From Prevotella sp. (GTDB lineage Bacteria; Bacteroidota; Bacteroidia; Bacteroidales; Bacteroidaceae): a stretch of 64,000 nt of DNA. Position numbers and translations under genes: made by a program. Below, piece after piece: positions 57,144 through 64,000 of this stretch. Location of the stretch: the NCBI GenBank assembly GCA_016285245.1, contig JAEEQH010000008.1, positions 20,977 through 84,976 on the forward strand. Direction: 5' to 3'. Within the stretch, counting starts at the first letter, position 1. Every line of letters starts with the position of its first letter. The notes under the pieces are model-generated. The model searched no databases. It saw only the letters and a program-made list of their open reading frames with translations, and had not been told where the DNA came from.

Positions 57144-58497
57144 GAAGATAGTCATTGCCGGCGCCGGTGCCGTAGGAACCCATTTGGCACGCCTGCTCTC
57201 GGGCGAGAGACAGGACTGTGTGCTTATTGACGAGAGTGACGACCGTCTGGCTGCTGTCGCCGAGTACGACGTGATGACGCTGCAGGCCTCGCCGACGAGC
57301 ATCCAGGCGCTGAAGGATGCCGGTGTGCAGAGTGCCGACCTCTTCGTTGGCGTCACCACCGAGGAGTCGGTGAACATCGACTGCTGCATCCTGGCCCACG
57401 CCCTGGGTGCTAAGAAGACGGTGGCGCGCATCGACAACTACGAGTACCTGTCGCAGCAGAACCAGGACCTGTTCCGCACGCTTGGCGTCGACGCCCTGGT
57501 CTATCCTGAGGTGCTGGCCGCCATCGACATCGTCAACGGCCTGAAGATGTCGTGGGTCCGTCAGCGCTGGGATGTCCACGACGGTGCCCTGGTGCTGCTG
57601 GGCATCAAGATGCGTCAGCAGGCTGAGATTCTGAACCAGCCGCTGAAGGATCTCTGCGGCCCCGACGACCCGTACCATGTGGTAGCCATCAAGCGTGGCG
57701 ACGAGACCATCATCCCCGGTGGCCTTGACGTGCTGCAGGTGAACGACCTGGCCTACTTCATGACGACGAAGGACTATATCCCCTACATCCGTAAGATTGT
57801 GGGTAAGGAGCACTATACCGACGTGCAGAACGTCATCATCATGGGTGGCGGCAAGTCGGCCGTCCGTGCCGCCCTGACGACGCCCGACTATATGCATGTG
57901 AAGATTGTCGAGATCGATGCCGCCCGCTGTGAGCGTCTGAACCAGCTGCTCGAGGACAATCCTGCCATGGTCATCCACGGCGACGGTCGCGACATGGCGC
58001 TGCTGCAGGAGGAGGGCATCCGCAATACCCAGGCCTTCGTGGCGCTGACGGATAATGCCGAGACCAACATCCTGGCCTGTCTGTCGGCGAAGAAGATGGG
58101 TGTCCGCAAGACCATCGCGATGGTCGAGAACCTCGACTACGTGTCGATGGCCGAGAGCCTCGACATCGGTACCATCATCAACAAGAAGACCATCGCCGCG
58201 AGCCGCATCTTCCAGATGATGCTCAATGCCGACGTCCATAACCTCCGTTCGCTGATGCTCGTCGATGCCGACGTCGTGGAGTTTGTCGCCGCCGAAGGCT
58301 CGCGTGTCACCCGCCATGTCGTGAAAGACCTCGGGTTGCCGTTCGGCGTCACCATCGGTGGCATGGTGCGCGACGGCGTGGGTATGCTCGTCAACGGTAA
58401 CTCCCAGATACAGGCTGGCGACACCGTCATGGTGTTCTGTCACGAGCAGAAGCTCAAGAGCATCGAAAAATTCTTCAAGAAGTCCACCCTCTTCTAA
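57142..58497 (+). CDS. trkA: Trk potassium uptake regulatory subunit TrkA
   Basis: The 451-residue cytosolic protein has two tandem RCK units: an N-terminal Rossmann domain (KIVIAGAGAVGTHLARLL, NAD(H) site) with TrkA-C, and a second (VIIMGGGKSAVRAAL; VIHGDGRDMALLQEEGI) with TrkA-C at the end. It gates the TrkH channel according to nucleotide and is encoded 24 bases before trkH, as a potassium-uptake operon. The start codon is built into a 7-bp repeat array, so array length could alter spacing from dxs but not the reading frame. Confidence 0.93.
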   Translation: MKIVIAGAGAVGTHLARLLSGERQDCVLIDESDDRLAAVAEYDVMTLQASPTSIQALKDAGVQSADLFVGVTTEESVNIDCCILAHALGAKKTVARIDNYEYLSQQNQDLFRTLGVDALVYPEVLAAIDIVNGLKMSWVRQRWDVHDGALVLLGIKMRQQAEILNQPLKDLCGPDDPYHVVAIKRGDETIIPGGLDVLQVNDLAYFMTTKDYIPYIRKIVGKEHYTDVQNVIIMGGGKSAVRAALTTPDYMHVKIVEIDAARCERLNQLLEDNPAMVIHGDGRDMALLQEEGIRNTQAFVALTDNAETNILACLSAKKMGVRKTIAMVENLDYVSMAESLDIGTIINKKTIAASRIFQMMLNADVHNLRSLMLVDADVVEFVAAEGSRVTRHVVKDLGLPFGVTIGGMVRDGVGMLVNGNSQIQAGDTVMVFCHEQKLKSIEKFFKKSTLF

Positions 58498-58521
58498 ACT
58501 CCCATAACTTCCCGTAGAACA

Positions 58522-59979
58522 ATGGTCAACTTCCGCATCATCTGGAAAATCCTGGGCTCACTGCTCTTCATCGAGGCCTTCTTCATGACCTGGTGTCTCG
58601 GTGTGGCACTGTGGGCTGGCGAGGACGATGTGCTGGCTTTCCTGCTGTCGTTGTTGCTGACGGCGTGCTGCGGTTTCGTTTTCCTCTCGCTGGGACGTAA
58701 GGCTGAGAACTCCCTGAGCCGTCGCGATGCCTATGTTGTGGTGACTGCGGCGTGGGTGGTTTTCTCGCTTTTCGGAATGTTCCCGTTCCTCATCCATGGC
58801 AGCATCACCAGCCTCACCGATGCGTTTTTCGAGACGATGTCGGGTTTCACCACGACCGGTGCCAGCATCATCGACGATGTGGAACGGCTGCCGCATGGCA
58901 TCCTCTTCTGGCGGTCGCTGATGCAGTGGATAGGCGGTTTGGGAATCGTCTTCTTCACCATCGCCATCTTGCCCTCGCTGGTGGGTGGTAGCGTCAGGGT
59001 GTTCGCCGCTGAGGCTACGGGCCCCATCCGTGCGAAGATGCACCCCCGCCTGACGACGAACGCCAAGTGGATTTGGTCTATCTATCTCCTGCTGACGCTG
59101 GCCTGCGCCTTGTCGTTCTGGCTGGCTGGCATGGACTGGTTCTCGGCCACCAACTACTCGATGACGACGACGGCCACCGGCGGCTTCTCCATCCATAATG
59201 AGAGCCTCGCCTTCTTCCAGTCGGCGAGCATCGACTACGTGAGCATCCTGTTCCAGTTCCTCTCGGGCATCAACTTCACCTTATTATATATGGTGCTGGT
59301 GAAGATGCGCTTCTCGGCACTGTTGAAGAATTCCGAGTTCAAGCTCTACATCTTCGTCGTCGTTGCCGCCACGCTGTGGGTGGCCTCCCTGCTCTTCACA
59401 CGTATGGACTACGACCTCGAACGTGCCTTCCGTAATGCGCTGTTCCAGGTGGTGTCGTTCATGACGACGACGGGAATGTTCAATGACGAGGTAGGGCAGT
59501 GGCCGCACGTGACGTGGTTTATCCTGGGCATGCTGATGTATCTCGGTGCCTGTGCCGGTAGTACCAGCGGCGGCTTCAAGTGTGTCCGCAGCGTGATGAT
59601 GCTGAAGGTGCTGCGCAACAATTTCCGGCAGATTCTGCATCCCAGTGCCGTGCTGCCCGTGAAGGTCAACGGCCAGAGCATCGCCCAGTCGAAACTGGTG
59701 TCGCTGCTGGCGTTCTTCACGCTGACCATTCTTATGATGCTCTTTACTGCTGCGCTGATGATTATCTCAGGTGTCGACAATACCAATGCTGTGGTCATAG
59801 CCCTGAGCAGTGTCAGTAATGTAGGTCCGAGCCTTTCTAACCACGTGGGGCCTGTCATCTCCTGGTCGTTGCTGCCTGACTATGTGAAGTGGTTGCTCTG
59901 TCTGCTGATGCTGATGGGCCGTCTTGAGATTATGACCGTGCTGGTACTCTTCACCCGTTCGTTCTGGAAGGAAAATTAG
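58522..59979 (+). CDS. trkH: Trk potassium uptake membrane subunit TrkH
   Basis: The 485-residue protein has ~10 membrane helices and four pore-loop motifs with the selectivity glycines: ETMSGFTTTGASI (~112), MTTTATGGFSI (~215), SFMTTTGMFND (~315) and LSSVSNVGPSL (~432). This is the ion-conducting subunit of the Trk/Ktr family, taking up K+ with TrkA. It directly follows trkA. Its stop codon is separated by a single base from the start of the shortened manA-like gene. Confidence 0.93.
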   Translation: MVNFRIIWKILGSLLFIEAFFMTWCLGVALWAGEDDVLAFLLSLLLTACCGFVFLSLGRKAENSLSRRDAYVVVTAAWVVFSLFGMFPFLIHGSITSLTDAFFETMSGFTTTGASIIDDVERLPHGILFWRSLMQWIGGLGIVFFTIAILPSLVGGSVRVFAAEATGPIRAKMHPRLTTNAKWIWSIYLLLTLACALSFWLAGMDWFSATNYSMTTTATGGFSIHNESLAFFQSASIDYVSILFQFLSGINFTLLYMVLVKMRFSALLKNSEFKLYIFVVVAATLWVASLLFTRMDYDLERAFRNALFQVVSFMTTTGMFNDEVGQWPHVTWFILGMLMYLGACAGSTSGGFKCVRSVMMLKVLRNNFRQILHPSAVLPVKVNGQSIAQSKLVSLLAFFTLTILMMLFTAALMIISGVDNTNAVVIALSSVSNVGPSLSNHVGPVISWSLLPDYVKWLLCLLMLMGRLEIMTVLVLFTRSFWKEN

Positions 59980-59980
59980 T

Positions 59981-60466
59981 ATGCTGTATCATTTGTCATC
60001 CTTGTCCCGTCAGGAACTTTCCCAGCTTGTGCGTCAGCAGAAGGAGCAACTGTTAGGTCACGACAATTATCACCGCTTTGGCAACAGACTGCCCTTAGAT
60101 GTCAAGTTCTTCCATAATTACAACCCGCAGAATATTGCTCCTGGCAGTGGTAGCCTCTGCTATATCCAGCGCCCTGTATTGGGCACGGGTTGTCTTGTGG
60201 CGGAAATACGCCATACCGGTGGGGCTGCCGACGATATCTCCCCATACCTCTCTACGGCCGTCTACGACCTTGACGACCCGATGACCATCGACTACTCCGA
60301 CCTCGACTCCTTCGTCATCCTCACCGGCTTGCAGGGCTCTGCCGAGGTGGCCGACGACAGCGGGCGCCGGATGACCTTCCGCGAGGGTGAGACCATCCTT
60401 GTGCCGGCATCGGTCAAGAACATCAAGATAGAGGGGACCATCAAATTCCTGGAGACTTACGTCTAA
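59981..60466 (+). pseudogene. Shrunken mannose-6-phosphate isomerase (manA) with central deletion
   Basis: The 161-residue frame is open, but it looks like pieces of class I phosphomannose isomerase, which is usually ~320 residues. Residues ~8-44 (SRQELSQLVRQQKEQLLGHDNYHRFGNRLPLDVKF) match the ManA segment before its QVHP motif. Residues ~65-82 (TGCLVAEIRHT) match the segment before the R.YD motif, and ~95-161 (MTIDYSDLDSFVILTGLQGSAEV...GETILVPASVKNIKIEG.IKFLETYV) match the C-terminal cupin. The zinc-binding QxH, Glu and His positions are absent, so isomerase activity is not expected. The frame is intact, so a structural remnant protein may be made. It overlaps the convergent DUF4435 gene by 4 bases. 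Confidence 0.55.
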
Positions 60467-61533
60467 GCCTCCGTCCTGCTTCTTTCTTCGGTTTTCTTTT
60501 CTGGCGTGTTTTTGTCCAGATAGCTACGGATGTCGTTCTGCAAACGGCGGAACGGCTCGCTCATCATGTAGCCGTTGTTCTTCTTGAGCATGACCTTCAC
60601 GTCCTGCAGCGAGTTCTCGTAGCACGACATCTCGTTGCGCTTCTGCGTGCGGTGGGCAGTGGCGTGGTAGATCTCCTGCTGACGCTCCTGTCGCAGCAGG
60701 TTGCACACCTTCGTCAGGATGGGCGACACGACGGTGTCGAAGAGGTGGTGCCCCTGTATGTAGAGATAGGTGGTCTGCGGTGTGATGCCCAGCGCCTTGA
60801 TGTCGTCCTTCGTGCGGAGATACTCGTCCTTGGCGTCGGGGAACTGCCGTTGTAGCTCGTGAATCTTCGTGCCCACCTTGCGGCGTACGTTCTGTATCGA
60901 CGGCGCCGGCACCTGTACGTTGAAGCCCCCGGGGTCGGCAATGCGGTTCAGGTCGGTGATGGTGAACTTCGGGTACTGGCCGTTGCGGTAGAGCATGACT
61001 GACCATACGAACAGGGGGAAGATGGCTTCGCTGAAGTCTGCGAAGTACTGTCGGAAGTCAAAGATGCGGTGGTCGTTGAGCGTCACCGCCACGCAGACGT
61101 TGTGCAGCGACGGCGCATAGCACTGGTAGTTCTCGATGGCGTAGACGTAGGTGTGGAAGACGTACGGGCTGTCTAGCACGCGGCGCGACTGGTAGGTGGC
61201 CCTCTGCAGCAGGTAGTCGTAGTCGGCATCGACACAGGCAATCATGTCGCGTCCCAGGACTTCGTCTTCCCACTCCTCGTTCCTCCTTCCTCGTTCCTCG
61301 ATAAAATTCATCAGCACCGACTTCTTGCCCCGTGTGAGGTTCGCTTTCGAGGGCAGCATCACCTCGAAGTATCGGGTGTCGTCCTCGAACTCACTGAGGA
61401 CCGTCCGCCAGAAGTAGATATCATCGTAGCTCTCGACGTAGGCAACAATCCTGCGTCGCGACCGTTTCGACTTCAGCGCGTTGGCTGCTTCGAAATACCG
61501 GCTGTTGATATTCTCCTTCAGGCGGTTTGCCAT
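60463..61533 (-). CDS. DUF4435 (TOPRIM-like) protein, AriB-like partner of an ATPase
   Basis: The 356-residue protein matches DUF4435: an acidic motif near the N-terminus (IVAYVESYDDIYFWRTVL, Glu ~34) and ACVDADYDYLL (~100-107), giving the E...DxD pattern of TOPRIM nucleases, then VFHTYVYAIENYQCYAPSL. DUF4435 is the fold of AriB, the toxic nuclease of PARIS anti-phage systems, encoded as here directly downstream of an ABC/AAA ATPase. A heptad array inside the gene (61276-61303) inserts EERGRRNEEW between the two motifs. Defence function is inferred from domain content and gene order. Confidence 0.75.
   Translation of the reverse strand: MANRLKENINSRYFEAANALKSKRSRRRIVAYVESYDDIYFWRTVLSEFEDDTRYFEVMLPSKANLTRGKKSVLMNFIEERGRRNEEWEDEVLGRDMIACVDADYDYLLQRATYQSRRVLDSPYVFHTYVYAIENYQCYAPSLHNVCVAVTLNDHRIFDFRQYFADFSEAIFPLFVWSVMLYRNGQYPKFTITDLNRIADPGGFNVQVPAPSIQNVRRKVGTKIHELQRQFPDAKDEYLRTKDDIKALGITPQTTYLYIQGHHLFDTVVSPILTKVCNLLRQERQQEIYHATAHRTQKRNEMSCYENSLQDVKVMLKKNNGYMMSEPFRRLQNDIRSYLDKNTPEKKTEERSRTEA
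61276..61303. repeat. Four 7-bp repeats inside the DUF4435 gene
   Basis: CTCGTTC, CTCCTTC, CTCGTTC and CTCGATA (28 bp) between the codons for the catalytic Glu and the DxD motif. Confidence 0.8.
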
Positions 61534-61540
61534 AACTGTA

Positions 61541-61589
61541 AATTGTCAATTATGAATTGTCAATTATCAATTATCAATTGTCAATTAGA
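61541..61589. repeat. Seven 7-bp repeats between the ATPase and DUF4435 genes
   Basis: AATTGTC, AATTATG, AATTGTC, AATTATC, AATTATC, AATTGTC and AATTAGA fill almost the entire gap and carry the ATPase stop codon (61585-61587). Confidence 0.9.
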
Positions 61590-62418
61590 CAGTAATGTCG
61601 CTCACCTCCGTCACGGCATCCACCCAGCCGTTCATGACGACGGCGGGCGAGTGGGTGGTCAGGATAATCTGTACGTTGGGGTTCAGTTCCAGACAGAGGT
61701 CGATGAGGCGCTTCTGCCACTCGATGTGCAGCGACACCTCGGGCTCGTCCATGAAGAGCACGTAGGGCTGGTCGTCCTCGACGAGGACCGTCAGCAGGAT
61801 GGCCAGCATCTGCTTCTCGCCCGACGACAGCTGGTAGGGCACCAGCACCTCGCCAATCTGCGTGAAGCGTATCTCGTTCTCTGTGCGTATGATTTTCTTG
61901 CCTGTTTCGTGGAACAGGTCGTCGACGATGTCCTGAAAGCGCGTCTTCTTCTGCGACAGCTGCTGGGCGGCGTCGGTGTTGCCCTGCTGCAGCTCGGCAA
62001 TGATGCGGTTGCCGATGTTCACCTGATAGTCCAGGTACTTGCGCTGGAGGTTGTAGAGCTGGATGTCGAGTAGTGAGCCGCCGCCACCCTTGATGACGGG
62101 CAGCACCTGTCGCAGCGCGCCGTCCTCGTCGGTAATGACCTGGCTGAGGCTCGAGTCGAGCGACCGTATCATGTCGTAGCGTATCCACTTGGCATCGGCG
62201 GGCTCCACCTCCAGCTTTACGCCTTTGATCATGTGCGACGGGAACTCGCCGCCCTGCGACAGTCCCCGCACCACCTTATTAATAATGGTCGACTTACCCT
62301 GTCCGTTGATGCCGCTCAGGATGTTCACCTGAGGGTTCAGGTCCCAGACGATGTGCTTCCTGCCGCTCCACAGCGAGTCAATCTCGATGCGGCGGATGTA
62401 ATTGGCGAATTTCTGCAT
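61585..62418 (-). CDS. AAA/ABC-type ATPase, AriA-like
   Basis: The 277-residue protein is a RecF/SMC-like ATPase with Walker A GINGQGKST (36-44), ABC signature LSSGEKQ (~196), Walker B YVLFMDEPE (~220) and the TTHSP switch His (~254). It has no long coiled coil and no nuclease domain of its own. Followed by a DUF4435 gene it has the layout of PARIS AriA-AriB, but known AriA proteins are larger, so it may be a separate branch or a housekeeping pair. It lies 21 bases after the FKBP gene in what looks like the glyS transcript. Confidence 0.8.
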   Translation of the reverse strand: MQKFANYIRRIEIDSLWSGRKHIVWDLNPQVNILSGINGQGKSTIINKVVRGLSQGGEFPSHMIKGVKLEVEPADAKWIRYDMIRSLDSSLSQVITDEDGALRQVLPVIKGGGGSLLDIQLYNLQRKYLDYQVNIGNRIIAELQQGNTDAAQQLSQKKTRFQDIVDDLFHETGKKIIRTENEIRFTQIGEVLVPYQLSSGEKQMLAILLTVLVEDDQPYVLFMDEPEVSLHIEWQKRLIDLCLELNPNVQIILTTHSPAVVMNGWVDAVTEVSDITV

Positions 62419-62439
62419 AGGCTTTTCTGTGTGTTGACG

Positions 62440-63069
62440 CTATTTCTCGGCGGGATGGGTGAACTTGATGAGAGCCAGGTCGTAGACCAGTGTGCTATAG
62501 GCCGGGATGCTCGTCTGCTCACTCGCCCCGTAGGCTTGCTCGTAGGGGATGTAGACGCGCCAGCGGTCGCCGCTGTGCATGTGGAGCAGGGCGGTGACGA
62601 ATCCTGAGACGGCCAGGCTGCCACTGTTCAGCGGTGTCTTGAACGTGCCCGTCGTCTGCCAGTCGAAACGGTTGCCGTAGAACGTCTGCTGGATGAGCGG
62701 ACCTTCGGGGTGCTGGGGCGTGGGCATCAGCCGCAGGGCGTAGCTCGTCGTCACGGTGTCGGTGTAGTAGGGGCTCTCCGTGCCCGTTCCTGTCTCCAGC
62801 ACCTTGACGTAGATGTAGTCCGTGGGCTTGCCTGTTGACGTCTCGTCCTTGGTGAAGTTCTTGATCTTCTTCCACTGCGAGCCGTCCCTCTTCAGCGAGT
62901 CCTCCAGCGTCAGGAAGTAGGCCTCGTTGCGCGTCTGCCAGTTGGCATACTCGTTGGCCTCGACGTCCTCCTCCTCGCTGCAAGCGACCCCTACCCAGCC
63001 TCCCCCTATGAGGGGGAGGAGTATATAGAATAGGGTTTTGAGCTGCTTTAGAATCTTATTCTTTGTCAT
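62440..63069 (-). CDS. FKBP-type peptidyl-prolyl isomerase, lipoprotein
   Basis: The 209-residue protein has a lipobox region (LIGGGWVGVACSE, Cys ~30) and a C-terminal FKBP domain (~85-208; DYIYVKVLETGTGTESPYYTDTVTTSYALRL; AVSGFVTALLHMHSGDRWRVYIPYEQAYG; PAYSTLVYDLALIKF), as in Bacteroidetes gliding/FkpA-type isomerases that help folding of envelope proteins. The hydrophobic and lipobox segment is encoded by a CCTCCCCC/GGGGGAGG palindrome related to a second copy just upstream of the gene. It is 58 bases from the glyS stop, on the same strand. Confidence 0.88.
   Translation of the reverse strand: MTKNKILKQLKTLFYILLPLIGGGWVGVACSEEEDVEANEYANWQTRNEAYFLTLEDSLKRDGSQWKKIKNFTKDETSTGKPTDYIYVKVLETGTGTESPYYTDTVTTSYALRLMPTPQHPEGPLIQQTFYGNRFDWQTTGTFKTPLNSGSLAVSGFVTALLHMHSGDRWRVYIPYEQAYGASEQTSIPAYSTLVYDLALIKFTHPAEK
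62986..63021. repeat. C-rich palindrome inside the FKBP gene
   Basis: CCTCCCCC/GGGGGAGG arms with loop TATGA, preceded by GACCCCTACCCAG. It encodes the LLPLIGGGWVGV stretch of the lipoprotein signal peptide. Confidence 0.75.
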
Positions 63070-63092
63070 TAATTCTATGAATTATCTATCCA

Positions 63093-63127
63093 CTCCCCTC
63101 CATACAGGGAGGGGATGGGGGAGGGTC
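63093..63127. repeat. C-rich palindrome between glyS and FKBP genes
   Basis: CCCCTCC/GGAGGGG arms around ATACAG with the flank ATGGGGGAGGGTC, the same element in the opposite orientation to the copy at 62986. Confidence 0.75.
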
Positions 63128-64000
63128 TTACAGTTTCTTTAGCAATGAGGCAATGCTCACCTTGTCCTCGATGATGGCGTTGAGCTCCTCGATTTTCACG
63201 CGCTCCTGCTCCATGGTGTCGCGGAAACGGAGGGTGACGCAGCCGTCCTGGAGTGTGTCGTGGTCGACGGTGACGCAGTAGGGCGTGCCGATGGCGTCCT
63301 GACGGCGGTAGCGCTTGCCTATGGAGTCCTTCTCGTCATACTGGCAGGCGAAGTGGTACTTCAGTTGGTCGATGATCTCGCGTGCCTTCTCGGGCAGACC
63401 GTCCTTCTTCACCAGCGGCATGACGGCGCACTTCACCGGTGCCAGCGCTGCGGGCAACTTCAGCACCGTGCGTGTCTCGCCGTTCTCGAGCTTCTCCTCC
63501 TCGAAGGCGTGGCACATGATGCTCAGGAACATACGGTCGACACCGATACTGGTCTCGATGACGTACGGGGTGTAGCTCTCGTTGGTCTGCGGATCGAAGT
63601 ACTTAATCGACTTGCCAGAGTACTTCTCGTGCTGCGACAGGTCGAAGTTCGTGCGGCTGTGGATACCCTCCACCTCCTTGAAGCCGAACGGCATCTTGAA
63701 CTCGATGTCCGTGGCGGCGTTGGCGTAGTGGGCCAGCTTTTCGTGGTCGTGGAAACGGTAGTTCTCGGCGCCGAAGCCCAGGGCCTGGTGCCACTTCATG
63801 CGCGTCTCCTTCCACTTCGGGAACCACTCCAGCTCGGTGCCGGGCTGTACGAAGAACTGCATCCCCATCTGCTCGACCCCCCTTATACGGAAGATGAACT
63901 GACGGGCGACGATCTCGTTACGGAACGCCTTACCGATCTGGGCGATACCGAAGGGAATCTTCATGCGGCCGGTCTTCTGCACGTTCAGGTAATTGACAAA
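63128..64000 (-). CDS. glyS: Glycyl-tRNA synthetase (class II, alpha2 type), partial at window edge
   Basis: The 3' ~290 codons are present; the frame is open to the right edge. The class II core is clear: PFGIAQIGKAFRNEI (motif 2 region), EGIHSRTNFDLSQHEKYSGKSIKYFDP, PYVIETSIGVDRMFLSIM (motif 3), and the anticodon-binding domain (KLPAALAPVKCAVMPLVKKDG...TPYCVTVDHDTLQDGCVTLRFRDTMEQERVKIEEL). The enzyme charges tRNA-Gly. One oddity is IRGVEQMGMQFFV where the family usually has REFEQMEMQFFV, so two acidic positions near the glycine pocket are Gly. It seems to head the unit glyS-FKBP-ATPase-DUF4435. Confidence 0.93.
   Translation of the reverse strand, partial: FVNYLNVQKTGRMKIPFGIAQIGKAFRNEIVARQFIFRIRGVEQMGMQFFVQPGTELEWFPKWKETRMKWHQALGFGAENYRFHDHEKLAHYANAATDIEFKMPFGFKEVEGIHSRTNFDLSQHEKYSGKSIKYFDPQTNESYTPYVIETSIGVDRMFLSIMCHAFEEEKLENGETRTVLKLPAALAPVKCAVMPLVKKDGLPEKAREIIDQLKYHFACQYDEKDSIGKRYRRQDAIGTPYCVTVDHDTLQDGCVTLRFRDTMEQERVKIEELNAIIEDKVSIASLLKKL

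Noticed and set aside
57133..58443. 436-residue minus-strand open frame
   Set aside because: It is the mirror of trkA, which has complete RCK motifs; the antisense product is His/Asp/Val-rich without domains.

Overview
The window looks like a chromosomal segment of a Prevotella-like member of the Bacteroidales, probably a polysaccharide-degrading gut or rumen relative of Prevotella/Xylanibacter. Three things support this. Nearly every intergenic start region carries the Bacteroidota -7 promoter box TAnnTTTG (for example TACCTTTG, TAACTTTG, TATCTTTG). Ribosome binding sites are weak or absent. The gene families are typical: OmpA with a Pro/Glu linker, DUF1573, DUF3316, Fibrobacter-type major paralogous domains, TlpA-like thioredoxins and GH-rich loci. 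The assignment is inference; there is no rRNA in the window.

Layout. 1-6.6 kb: a plus-strand run of secreted proteins (a large truncated surface protein, two lipoproteins, and two surface proteins with repeated domains). 6.7-8 kb: an OmpA-family porin. 8.1-11 kb: minus-strand LolD-like ATPase and a CPA2 antiporter, divergent from asd. 12.2-13.6 kb: an FMN-binding protein, a lipoprotein, and tRNA-Val(GAC) plus tRNA-Leu(UAG). 13.7-18.3 kb: a minus-strand unit of topoisomerase IV subunit A, a DUF3316 protein and an S41 peptidase, divergent from a GH28 pectinase. 19.8-35.1 kb: about 15 kb of closely spaced minus-strand genes that read as one carbohydrate operon (carboxylesterase fusion, Fe-alcohol dehydrogenase, GH3, GH9, two sensor-like proteins without a kinase ATPase domain, nitroreductase, GH5, Gfo/Idh oxidoreductase, GH43). 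It diverges from a two-domain esterase. 36.6-40 kb: PadR regulator, PspC protein and SIMPL protein. 40.1-48.1 kb: a decayed Fic gene, two paralogous TlpA-like proteins, an ECF sigma factor with a membrane partner, and a secreted protein. 48.2-55.1 kb: a CDF transporter, a TonB-type receptor, a LacI regulator, a candidate small RNA and a second GH9. 55.2-60.5 kb: dxs, trkA, trkH and a shrunken manA. 60.5-64 kb: glyS (cut by the window edge), an FKBP lipoprotein, an AAA/ABC ATPase and a DUF4435 TOPRIM-like protein, the last two in the order of the PARIS anti-phage system.

The most unusual property of the window is its repeat content. About 19 loci carry tandem repeats with units of 7 or 8 bp (once 9 bp), usually 3-7 copies. 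Some fill the spacer between back-to-back promoters. Some bridge stop codons and gene gaps in operons. Some lie in frame inside coding sequences, where a change of one unit would shift the frame. Other repeats are three copies of an ~80-bp inverted repeat with a conserved loop, two arrays with a ~21-22 bp period, BIME-like GGGGAC palindromes inside the gene next to the sigma factor, 8-bp-stem/TGRA-tetraloop palindromes inside two enzyme genes, and a CCTCCCC-type palindrome that encodes the lipobox region of the FKBP protein. The genome appears to tolerate, and perhaps use, small repeats within genes and promoters.
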